DNA of 48,459 nucleotides, taken from the NCBI GenBank assembly GCA_003671195.1, contig QWPJ01000247.1, positions 1-48,459 of the forward strand. Reading direction: 5' to 3'. The position numbers and the translations under genes were made by a program. The DNA comes from Planctomycetota bacterium. GTDB lineage: Bacteria; Planctomycetota; Planctomycetia; Pirellulales; Pirellulaceae. This document shows, one piece after another, positions 9,047 to 15,810 of this stretch (the first letter of the stretch is position 1; every line of letters starts with the position of its first letter). The notes below the pieces were generated by a model, which saw only the letters and a list, made by a program, of their open reading frames with translations, did no database searches and had not been told where the DNA came from.

Positions 9047-9130
9047 AACCACGGAATACGCGGAAAACACGGAAAGGGAGCTCAGATTCCAGTGGGTCTT
9101 ATTTCCGTGTGTTCTGTGTGTTCCGTGGTT
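9047..9130. repeat. Long imperfect inverted repeat (CCACGGAA-type dispersed hairpin)
   Basis: Two 29-nt arms (9047-9075 and 9102-9130) are reverse complements at 25 of 29 positions, with a 26-nt spacer. The arms begin AACCACGGAA and contain ACACGGAAA. This AACCACGGAA...TTCCGTGGTT motif is, from memory, a widely dispersed non-coding element in planctomycetes and other bacteria. It lies in the 775-bp gap between the KAS III gene and the antitoxin gene; the sequence from 8836 to 9046 shows nothing else I can support. Confidence 0.7.
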
Positions 9131-9141
9131 CCCTACTCTTC

Positions 9142-9300
9142 GGCGACAAAAGCGAGTATGTGGTCGCGGCAACGCAGTATCGAGCTGCCGCCAACACAGC
9201 GATGGGTTGGAAGAACTCGAACCTACGCACCGAAATGACGCGACTGCTGCGACGCGCCGGCGTCTCAGACTGGCCGGCCGTAGCCACCTGTCGCCAGACG
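9142..9300 (+). pseudogene. Tyrosine recombinase (integrase) catalytic-domain fragment
   Basis: The plus-strand reading from 9142 gives DKSEYVVAATQYRAAAN, then GWKNSNLRTEMTRLL and RRAGVSDWP. This matches the part of planctomycete phage-type integrases just before the HxLRxSR catalytic box (family pattern GWxNxNLRTxxxRxxxRAGxxPWPxLF). After SDWP the text becomes VATCRQTVD, which looks like a damaged RASRQTEL, with the His-x-Leu-Arg part lost. There is no start codon, no N-terminal domain and no downstream Tyr motif, so it is a dead fragment. It is cut off by the CGCAAAGACGCAAAGAC-type repeat at 9315. Confidence 0.6.
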
Positions 9301-9314
9301 GTGGATGCTTTGGG

Positions 9315-9336
9315 TCTCACGCAAAGACGCAAAGAC
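9315..9336. repeat. Short dispersed element (TCTCACGCAAAGACGC type)
   Basis: TCTCACGCAAAGACGC followed by AAAGAC contains the direct repeat GCAAAGAC x2. From memory this phrase recurs outside genes in many planctomycete, verrucomicrobial and cyanobacterial genomes. It sits directly after the broken integrase fragment and before the broken toxin, so it may mark a junction. Confidence 0.5.
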
Positions 9337-9404
9337 AGATGGCGAGATGAGGGACTGTCCCCTCGGCTTTTCCACCCAAGAAAAAGTATGATGCTCCAAG
9401 TTCT

Positions 9405-9625
9405 TTATCTGGTTCGTCGCAACCATGCTTCATGCTCTTGAGCGGTGTGCATCACACCAAGAACAAGAATCTCAAACTCTCGAATGTCGTAGAAGACGAC
9501 GAATGGAAATCGGGAAATCGGCCAGTACCTTAAACCGTAGTCAACAGAAGAACGCCGATAGGGACAGACACAACATCCACATGAAAAAGGGGATGGTATC
9601 GAACCTCGTACTCACCGTCTGGCAT
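9405..9625 (-). pseudogene. Broken RelE/ParE-family toxin downstream of the antitoxin
   Basis: An ATG at 9625 overlaps the last codons of the antitoxin gene by 14 bp, the usual toxin-antitoxin arrangement. It opens MPDGEYEVRYHPLFHVDVVS, like a toxin N-terminus, and then runs into TAA after about 32 codons. In another frame the downstream DNA encodes YGLRYWPISRFPFVVFYDI and then EFEILVLGVMHTAQEHEAW, ending at TAA 9405-9407. That is a typical RelE/ParE C-terminus. About 30-40 central residues are missing and the frame shifts, so no functional toxin can be made. The two halves could instead come from different toxins. Confidence 0.65.
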
Positions 9626-9833
9626 CTTTGATTTTTTTCCAAACTTCGTCGTGAGTCAATCCGACTGCTGGATTCACTAGCATTTCGTCTCGTCGACGCT
9701 TTGCTTCCTCAATCGCTGAATTCGGAAGGGGGATTTGCTCATCGCTAGAGACAATGTCATCCCAAATCGTTTGAATGAGTTTTAAGCGGTCCCCTAGAGG
9801 GAGGCTCCGTATCGATTCTGTGTATAGGTCCAT
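9612..9833 (-). CDS. Addiction module component, CHP02574 family antitoxin
   Basis: 73 residues. The pattern SIRSLPLGDRLKLIQTIWDD followed by an IPLPNSAIEEAKRRRDEML segment and a C-terminal HDEVWKKIKDARR matches the small 'putative addiction module component' antitoxins. These neutralise RelE/ParE toxins by binding, and their C-terminus carries the toxin-binding region. The partner toxin gene is recognisable immediately downstream but is broken (9405-9625), so this is an orphan antitoxin. It may persist by chance, protect against related toxins elsewhere in the genome, or act as a regulator. It lies between two integrase fragments, which suggests it arrived with a mobile element. Confidence 0.8.
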   Translation of the reverse strand: MDLYTESIRSLPLGDRLKLIQTIWDDIVSSDEQIPLPNSAIEEAKRRRDEMLVNPAVGLTHDEVWKKIKDARR

Positions 9834-9856
9834 TTTGTTCTCCCTCCAGATTGTAC

Positions 9857-10206
9857 CACCAAGTCTTCCTCAAGACTACCAAATTCTTATCTGCGCGGGC
9901 CCAGGACGATGCAGCTTGGCTAGCAAAATCTTCGGCGCTGCCGGAAAAGCTTATCACCGCGGGTCACGCGAAGGAGTTTCACGAGAAGCTCAAAGCTAGA
10001 GGGATGGCCACAACGACGATCCATAAACGGATCCAGTTCGCGAGGCAATTCATGCACGACGCCGTCGACTGGAAGATCATCGACGAGAACCCATTCTGCA
10101 AGGTTCGAACGCAGCGAAGCACCGTCAAAGTCAACGAGTTTGTACCCCGCGAAGTGGTCGACAAGCTGATGAAGAAGGCAAACCCCGTCTGGCAAGTGCT
10201 CGGTAA
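9857..10206 (+). pseudogene. Tyrosine recombinase (integrase) N-terminal/core-binding fragment
   Basis: The plus-strand frame reads ITAGHAKEFHEKLKARGMAT, then TTIHKRIQFARQFMHDAVDW, ENPFCKV and NEFVPREVVDKLMKKANPVW. This is the SAM-like core-binding domain and the entry to the catalytic domain of a phage-type integrase. Homology ends near WQVLGK at 10206, just before the first catalytic Arg (family text continues with GGLR). The last bases run into the 3' end of the M16 peptidase gene on the other strand. No convincing start codon lies at the proper place. It is therefore a 5'-half remnant. Confidence 0.7.
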
Positions 10207-10212
10207 GAGGCA

Positions 10213-13020
10213 TTATTTATTGGACGATTGTTCATTGATAACAGTCACGGGAGCGATGGCCTCTAAATCGGCTTTGATTTTCTCGGCTTCGCCAACGACT
10301 ACAATGACAAACCCTTGATCGTGAATCAGATTCTCAGCAGCATCTTTCACTTGCTCTGCCGTAGTCTTAGTGACCTCACTGAGGAACAGCTTTTGGGAGT
10401 TGGAAGGGAGACTTTGGGTTTCCAGGAGCCACAAATCACCGATCGTCGCTTCCGGCGTTTCCCGATCGCCTGCATAGGATCCAGTAATGAATGTCTTCGT
10501 GTCCGCCAATTCGCTATCGGTTGGATTCCCTTCCTGCATCGTTTTCACGACGTCAAGGATGGTTCGAATGGTGTCGACCGTACTTGCGGTCTTCGAGAAA
10601 GTACTGATTTGAAATTCGCCGGCAAAACGTCTGGCTGACAACCCACCGCGCGCCCCGTAGCTTAGCCCCTTGTCAACGCGAATCGCTTTGTTCAACCGAC
10701 TGTTGAACGACCCTCCAAGAATGCCAGACATCACCGCTGCTTCACTGAAGAAGGGATGGGTAATGCCGATGCTAACATGTCCGACTCGGATCTGGCTCTG
10801 TTCGGATCCAGGACGATCATAAAGCAAGATTTGCGTTTTGCTATCTTCTGGCAGAACCGGTAGCTCTGGAATGCTTAGCTCTCCATCAACCTTCCAATCG
10901 CCCAAGTACTTCTCCACAAGTTCGAAACCCGCATCGGAGGTTATGTCACCAGCCAGGTAGAAGGTGCAATTGTCAGGTCGCACATTGGATGCAAACCACT
11001 CCTTCATATCATCGATTTTTATAGCTCGAACATCGGACACTTCGCCAGTGACCGTTCTCGCGTAGGGATGCGAGCCGTAAACACCTCGTCGAAACTCACG
11101 ATCGGCAAGGTACTCTGGCGTCTTGGTCATAATCGTAAGTCCCATGATCTGTTGCGATGTTAAGATGCTGTACTCCTCCTTAGGGAAGGTAGGATTGCGA
11201 GCCATATCAGCGAGCAACTCAATCGCAAGAGGAACCTTGTCCGTAAGCGCCGATCCGGCGATCGATGCGCTGTCCATAGCGGACACTCCCGCGAGACTTA
11301 TCGCGTTGCTCTCGAGCAACGCGGCCATTTGCTTCGCATTCTGATTTGTGGTTCCTTGGGAGAGCATGCCCATGGTCATCGCCGCAACACCGGGCTTGCG
11401 CTCGGTCCAAGAGCCACTTCGGATCCCCATGACGAGGGAAACCATGGGAACTTCATGATTGCTAATTACGGCTATGTTCAAACCATTAGACAATCTCTTC
11501 TTGGCGACCACCGGTTCAGGGACCGAATCGATCGGCCCAGAAACCGGCGGTTTCTCAGGGAAATCGTCTGGACGCAACGCACCTGCTTTCGGCCCGGAAC
11601 GATCGACGATTCGATTGGTCGTCGGCTCACTGGGTGCGGGCCCTTCTTCGCTCGTAGCTGATTTTTTAGAACCACCGAATAGGGACTTCAACATGCCCCC
11701 GGTACTAGGCTCGATCCTTATATCGCGGCGGTTGTTGGGAACGAGGTACTTCTGCGCTACACGCTGAACATCTTCAATCGTGACCGCTTCGATTTCCTTG
11801 AGCCGTTGGTTGATGCGATCTGTATTCCCGAAAAGCACGGCATAGTTCCCCAGGCGCGATGCCTTGCTTGCGACCGTGGTCGAACCGGACACCTCGTTGC
11901 GGCGGAGTTGATTCTTCATCTTGTCGAGCTCCGCTTGGGTGATAGGCTCGTTGACGATCTGCTCGATGTGTTTGTCAATTGTCTTCATGAGCAGCGATTT
12001 ATCACCTACCAGAGGCAGCAGCACACCTCCGGCACCAGCTATTCCACTGTCTTCAAATGAAAATGACCCGCCGATAGCGACCTGGGCGATCTTTTGCTCT
12101 TTGACAATATCGACATAGATACGGCTTGATTCTCCACCACCGAGTACCCCCATGAGAACTTCGAGCGCTACGGAGTCCGGATGGTCTGAACCGACCGTGA
12201 AATAAGCGCATCCGATGAGTGGCAATGGCCCTTTATCTTCAGCGATCTCGATCGGTGGTCGAGGCTTGTCCATCGGAAATGGCCTGCATTCGGGTTGCTC
12301 TGCTTCGTCGCATTTTGGAATCCAGCCAAAGTACTTCGTCGCGAGCTTCCGAACATCCTCGTTCTTAACCGCACCCACCACCACGAGCGTTGCATTGCTG
12401 GGTACGTAATACTTGTTCCAAAAAGCAGCCAGCTCTTCGATCGGAGCTTTTCGAAGGTGAGAAATCTGCCCACCTGCAGTCCATGCATAAGGACGATCGC
12501 CATACATAGCCGCTAGGACTTTTTCAGGCGCACGTCCATAGGGGCGATTGTGCCCCATACGCAGCTCCTCCTCAACGACCTTACGTTCCGTATAAAACCC
12601 CTTCTCGTCAATTTTTAAGAAGGCCATGCGCTCAGCCTCGAGCCACAGCACCAATTCGAGTTGATTGCTCGGAACTTGATTAACATAGACTGTCTGGTCA
12701 AACGAAGTGTACGCGTTGCAATTTCCACCCACTTTGCGAATATTGTCGAAATGCCCTGTTTCATTGAGCCGATCGGTTCCGCGGAACATCATATGCTCAA
12801 ACATGTGCGCAAAGCCCTGCCGATCTGGCTCCTCGTTTTTAGAGCCAACATGGTACCAAACCTGCACGGCGACGATGGGACATGTGAAGTCCTCGAGCGA
12901 GACCACCTTCAATCCGTTGTCTAGCACGACCTCTTGGTAGTCGAACGGACGCTCCTGGCCGTAAAGGCTGAGGCATTGGATCGAGAAGAGGATCAGAAAA
13001 AGCAATGCTTTAGGGCTCAT
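10213..13020 (-). CDS. M16 family zinc metallopeptidase, two-domain, secreted
   Basis: 935 residues. Residues 1-22 are a signal peptide (hydrophobic ALLFLILFSIQCLSLYG). The N-terminal M16 unit has the inverted zinc motif H72-M-F-E-H76 and a Glu cluster near residue 152 (VVEEELRMGHNRPYG), which fits HxxEHx75E. A second M16 unit begins near residue 500 (LSNGLNIAVISNHEVPMVSL) but shows GVAAMTMGML where the zinc motif should be, so it is the usual inactive half. It should degrade peptides outside the cytoplasm. By eye its DNA is less GC-rich than its neighbours. It is bracketed by integrase scraps on both sides (9142-10206 and 13180-13224), which suggests it was acquired or inserted. Confidence 0.92.
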   Translation of the reverse strand: MSPKALLFLILFSIQCLSLYGQERPFDYQEVVLDNGLKVVSLEDFTCPIVAVQVWYHVGSKNEEPDRQGFAHMFEHMMFRGTDRLNETGHFDNIRKVGGNCNAYTSFDQTVYVNQVPSNQLELVLWLEAERMAFLKIDEKGFYTERKVVEEELRMGHNRPYGRAPEKVLAAMYGDRPYAWTAGGQISHLRKAPIEELAAFWNKYYVPSNATLVVVGAVKNEDVRKLATKYFGWIPKCDEAEQPECRPFPMDKPRPPIEIAEDKGPLPLIGCAYFTVGSDHPDSVALEVLMGVLGGGESSRIYVDIVKEQKIAQVAIGGSFSFEDSGIAGAGGVLLPLVGDKSLLMKTIDKHIEQIVNEPITQAELDKMKNQLRRNEVSGSTTVASKASRLGNYAVLFGNTDRINQRLKEIEAVTIEDVQRVAQKYLVPNNRRDIRIEPSTGGMLKSLFGGSKKSATSEEGPAPSEPTTNRIVDRSGPKAGALRPDDFPEKPPVSGPIDSVPEPVVAKKRLSNGLNIAVISNHEVPMVSLVMGIRSGSWTERKPGVAAMTMGMLSQGTTNQNAKQMAALLESNAISLAGVSAMDSASIAGSALTDKVPLAIELLADMARNPTFPKEEYSILTSQQIMGLTIMTKTPEYLADREFRRGVYGSHPYARTVTGEVSDVRAIKIDDMKEWFASNVRPDNCTFYLAGDITSDAGFELVEKYLGDWKVDGELSIPELPVLPEDSKTQILLYDRPGSEQSQIRVGHVSIGITHPFFSEAAVMSGILGGSFNSRLNKAIRVDKGLSYGARGGLSARRFAGEFQISTFSKTASTVDTIRTILDVVKTMQEGNPTDSELADTKTFITGSYAGDRETPEATIGDLWLLETQSLPSNSQKLFLSEVTKTTAEQVKDAAENLIHDQGFVIVVVGEAEKIKADLEAIAPVTVINEQSSNK

Positions 13021-13179
13021 AAATTAGTTTCCGAGCGATAGGAACGAGTTCAAGAAGGTTACGATCGTATGCGGATTGAACCACATGCGTAGCGGTACAA
13101 AACAAGTGACCATCATGCATCTAGAGATTCCGCCGACACGCCAGTTTATCTACAAAAGCCCGAATTTTCTGGAAACCAC

Positions 13180-13224
13180 CTAGTCAGGGCAACCCACTAC
13201 CGCGCTGCTGCCAACATGGCGATG
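13180..13224 (+). pseudogene. Short scrap resembling the integrase segment at 9160-9204
   Basis: The plus-strand codons read LVRATHYRAAANMAM, closely like VVAATQYRAAANTAM in the integrase fragment at 9142-9300. At DNA level 13188-13224 and 9168-9204 agree at about 30 of 37 positions. A stop and start-less surroundings show it is not a gene. It sits in the 220-bp gap between the M16 gene and the thioesterase gene; the rest of that gap shows nothing I can name. Confidence 0.4.
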
Positions 13225-13240
13225 ATCCAACAGGTATCCG

Positions 13241-13693
13241 TCATGGTTGTCTCGCTTGAAACCTGTCTCGAATGTGTTCTGGGATTGGACAAGCGGTCAT
13301 CTGGTGGGTCCGCGAATCGAACCGACTGCAAACCGTGGTGACTCGGCCTATCGCCAAGATCGTGCTGTCGCGCCGTATGACATGCCGGTACGTGATGCTC
13401 GAATTACCAAGCCGCTCGATCGACAGATCGACGCTGAGTTGGTCTTCAAAGAAAGCAGGAGCTTTGTAATCGCACGAGCAATGAACACGCGGCCAAGAGA
13501 CGGCCAATGACTCAGGCGGGGCACCTGCGCTTCGGCAGGGAAAAATCGTCCACCCACAGTGCCGAAACAACGCGTGCTCGGCCTGCTCCATGTAGAGAAA
13601 AAACGACGAGAAGTGTGCGATTCCAGCCGCGTCGGTTTCCGAAAACTCGACGCGCCTCTCCCAAGTAAATATCGGTAAGCTACTCGCCGACAT
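13241..13693 (-). CDS. Acyl-CoA thioesterase, 4HBT/YbgC-like hotdog protein
   Basis: 150 residues. The N-terminal RRVEFSETDAAGIAHFSSFF and YMEQAEHALFR match the 4-hydroxybenzoyl-CoA thioesterase/YbgC pattern, in which the Asp of the ETDAAG motif is the catalytic residue. The family hydrolyses acyl-CoA or acyl-ACP thioesters in the cytoplasm. The ATG at 13693 lies inside the last codons of rpsR (14-bp overlap), so translation may be coupled to the ribosomal protein. The substrate cannot be read from the sequence. Confidence 0.85.
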   Translation of the reverse strand: MSASSLPIFTWERRVEFSETDAAGIAHFSSFFLYMEQAEHALFRHCGWTIFPCRSAGAPPESLAVSWPRVHCSCDYKAPAFFEDQLSVDLSIERLGNSSITYRHVIRRDSTILAIGRVTTVCSRFDSRTHQMTACPIPEHIRDRFQARQP

Positions 13694-13973
13694 ACGGCAT
13701 TAATGCCATAAACCGAGCTCGCTTGACTGCTTCAGCAACGGCGTGCTGACTGGTCGCCGAACAACCAGACTTGCGCCGACTTACAATTCGACCATGACGA
13801 TTGACCAACTTGGTCAGCAGCTCGATATCCTTGTAGTCCACATACATCGGACGAGGACGCTTGCCATCGACTAGCAAAGGGTCCTTCTTCTTGATTTTGA
13901 CCTTCACTCGAGTCCGCTTCCGTGCGAACTTCTTGTCTTTCTGAAATTTCGAGGGGTACAGGGTAGTATCCAT
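13680..13973 (-). CDS. rpsR: 30S ribosomal protein bS18
   Basis: 97 residues. The core VDYKDIELLTKLVNRHGRIV then SRRKSGCSATSQHAVAEAVK and RARFMALMPYV is the bS18 signature. bS18 is a primary component of the small-subunit platform next to bS6. The N-terminal 30 residues are very basic (KFARKRTRVKVKIKKKDPLL) and take the place of the zinc-type or FCRF N-terminus of other bacteria. The usual neighbours rpsF, ssb and rplI are absent. The ATG at 13973 has no Shine-Dalgarno sequence. A thioesterase gene overlaps its 3' end. Confidence 0.95.
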   Translation of the reverse strand: MDTTLYPSKFQKDKKFARKRTRVKVKIKKKDPLLVDGKRPRPMYVDYKDIELLTKLVNRHGRIVSRRKSGCSATSQHAVAEAVKRARFMALMPYVGE

Positions 13974-14066
13974 TGGGGGTTAAAAGGAACGGAAAATCGG
14001 TACATGACCGTCTTGGTTCAGGGCTAAAAATGTAGCCCACCGAAGAGAATTCGACAAGACCCCTTT

Positions 14067-14108
14067 TACGGCAGTTATATTACCGCAGTCATCGTACCGC
14101 ATTCATCG
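14067..14108. repeat. Three tandem 14-bp units upstream of rpsR
   Basis: Units start at 14067, 14081 and 14095. The last two (TACCGCAGTCATCG and TACCGCATTCATCG) differ at one base; the first is more diverged. They lie 94-135 bp upstream of the rpsR ATG in the 310-bp gap 13974-14283. Evenly spaced units could be binding sites or a simple slippage repeat. Apart from these and the weak hairpin at 14138-14168 I see nothing in the gap. Confidence 0.5.
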
Positions 14109-14137
14109 CCCCACCATTGGGGGGGTATTTGGATCAA

Positions 14138-14170
14138 GGGGACACAAAGCCCCATCGGTTCGTGTCCCTT
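14138..14170 (-). terminator. Weak stem-loop downstream of the flavin oxidoreductase gene
   Basis: GGGACAC (14139-14145) pairs with GTGTCCC (14162-14168) across a 16-nt loop, with a possible wobble extension. It lies about 115 bp past the stop of the 14284-15744 gene. No U-run follows on the minus strand, so a role as a Rho-independent terminator is doubtful. Confidence 0.2.
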
Positions 14171-14283
14171 GAAAAACTATCCAACACCATCAAACAACAT
14201 GAAAAGACTGGGTTTTGACGAGAATCATCGCCCGGATGGGTTCTGGTACAAGGCCCTCGTACCGATCCGACAGCCTTCGACCC

Positions 14284-15744
14284 CTAGAACGTGCTTTTGA
14301 TCCGCTTGACCTCCTGGGCCGTCTCGGTCCCCTTGTAATAATCGTCTAGCGGATAACATCCAGACGGCAAACCGTTCCTCGGTGCGGTGGTGCAATCCGA
14401 AAATGTCCTGCAGATGAGCTTGCGCTCGGTTGACCCTCGGAGGACCGCATCGGTCAAGATTTTTGGATAGGACAGGATGGTTCGACCGAGCCCGACGAAA
14501 TCGGTCCAACCTGCGCGGACGTTATGAACCGCCGAGGCAGCTAAATGCTCCTGCAAGTACGAATACCCCGAGCCGACGACCAACATCCGCCGATGCCGCT
14601 GCTTGATCTGGCGGGTGACCTGGAAATGCTTAGCGACCGAAAGCAAAGGGTCCTCGTGCGGTTGATAGCCGTCGGAGGGAGGAAACGCCGCAGGCCGCAG
14701 CATATGCGGGGTGTAGTAAGGACTACCTCCGGTGACGTTGAGCAACTCGACCCCTTCGTTGCTTAACCATTCGATGAATTGGTGCGGTTCGCTCAGATCG
14801 ACCTCCGTGGGTCGCTCCGGGTTGATCCCAAAGCCCCATTGGTAAGGGAGCAAATGCTCATGCATTTTGGGTCGCCCCTGACCTAGCTTACCGTCAACAG
14901 CCGTATCCGGATTGGGTTCATGGGGAATCGAATCAAAGGCGCTCAAGCGTACTGCGATGCCCAGTCCGGGAACCTCTTTGCGAATTCCTCGCACGATCTC
15001 GATCACCATCCGAGCTCGGTTCTCGAGACTCCCCCCAAAACCGTCTTGGCGAGTCCGAGCCGAAAGGAACTCGTGGAGCAAATAACCATGGCAACATTTG
15101 ATATCGACAAAGTCCGCGCCGACCTCGTAGGCAAGCTTGGCGGCTTTCACATAAGCCCCGATCAGTTCCATGATCTCCGATTCGGACAAAATTTGCGAAT
15201 CGTCTTGGACCCCAAACTTCGAGTCCAGCAACGGATGGCGATGGGCCACGCGAGGCTCCCATCGATGGTGGTCGTTGGGTCGGCAAAATCTTCCGGAATG
15301 GGTAAGCTGACAGCCGATTACCAAATCGTCGGTCTGTCCCCAATGCTCGTGATGGGATTGACGGAGCCCATCGAGCAACTGCTGAATACCTAAGCGATTC
15401 GATTCGACCAGAATCAATTGGTTGGGGTTTGCCCGTCCGTCTGGCCGCACGGCCATCGCTTCTCCTCCCCAAATCAACTTGGCCCCGGACTCCCCGAACC
15501 GCTTCCAACGCCTGAGCATCGGCTCGGTGATTCCACCTGTGGTCGTTCCATCCCAGCCTTCCATCGGCTGGACGGCGATCCGGTTTCCTATCGTGCGAAA
15601 GTTCCATGAGCAGGATTCCATCAAAGGGCTTCCCGTAGGCTGATGGACCTGCGTATCCAATGGGATCTCGATCCCTAGCGACTCGACATGCTTGTTGAAC
15701 TGAGCAGGGGACTTGAGCGACGAGAGTTTCGTTAGGACATGCAT
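14284..15744 (-). CDS. NADH:flavin oxidoreductase, old yellow enzyme family
   Basis: 486 residues. The FMN-barrel motifs of the family are present: NRIAVQPMEGWDG, then KLIWGGEAMAVRPDGRANPN, GCQLTHSGRF, DFVDIKCCHGYLLHEFLS, DGFGGSLENRARMVIEIVRG and a phosphate-binding VGLGRTILSYP near the end. The enzyme should use NAD(P)H to reduce an activated alkene or similar substrate in the cytoplasm. The C-terminus keeps a few Cys (ICRTFSDCTTAPRN... GCYP) but not the CxxCxxxC cluster or the FAD domain of the 2,4-dienoyl-CoA reductase branch. Both the length and the HxxP-rich insertion after residue 270 are larger than in a minimal OYE. It follows lgt by 66 bp on the same strand. Confidence 0.88.
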   Translation of the reverse strand: MHVLTKLSSLKSPAQFNKHVESLGIEIPLDTQVHQPTGSPLMESCSWNFRTIGNRIAVQPMEGWDGTTTGGITEPMLRRWKRFGESGAKLIWGGEAMAVRPDGRANPNQLILVESNRLGIQQLLDGLRQSHHEHWGQTDDLVIGCQLTHSGRFCRPNDHHRWEPRVAHRHPLLDSKFGVQDDSQILSESEIMELIGAYVKAAKLAYEVGADFVDIKCCHGYLLHEFLSARTRQDGFGGSLENRARMVIEIVRGIRKEVPGLGIAVRLSAFDSIPHEPNPDTAVDGKLGQGRPKMHEHLLPYQWGFGINPERPTEVDLSEPHQFIEWLSNEGVELLNVTGGSPYYTPHMLRPAAFPPSDGYQPHEDPLLSVAKHFQVTRQIKQRHRRMLVVGSGYSYLQEHLAASAVHNVRAGWTDFVGLGRTILSYPKILTDAVLRGSTERKLICRTFSDCTTAPRNGLPSGCYPLDDYYKGTETAQEVKRIKSTF

Positions 15745-15810
15745 AATACGTTCGGGACTTGACGTTTCGGGATTTGACGTTTCGGGAAGAGATTCGGGAC
15801 GATGGTTTGC

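Noticed and set aside
9109..9441. Complete gene covering the integrase fragment at 9142-9300
   Set aside because: It starts inside the inverted repeat, loses similarity after SDWP and lacks the catalytic residues; treated as a remnant.
13241..13560. tRNA-like text (GCGAATCGAACC) on the plus strand near 13310
   Set aside because: It lies inside the thioesterase coding sequence and no cloverleaf can be drawn around it.
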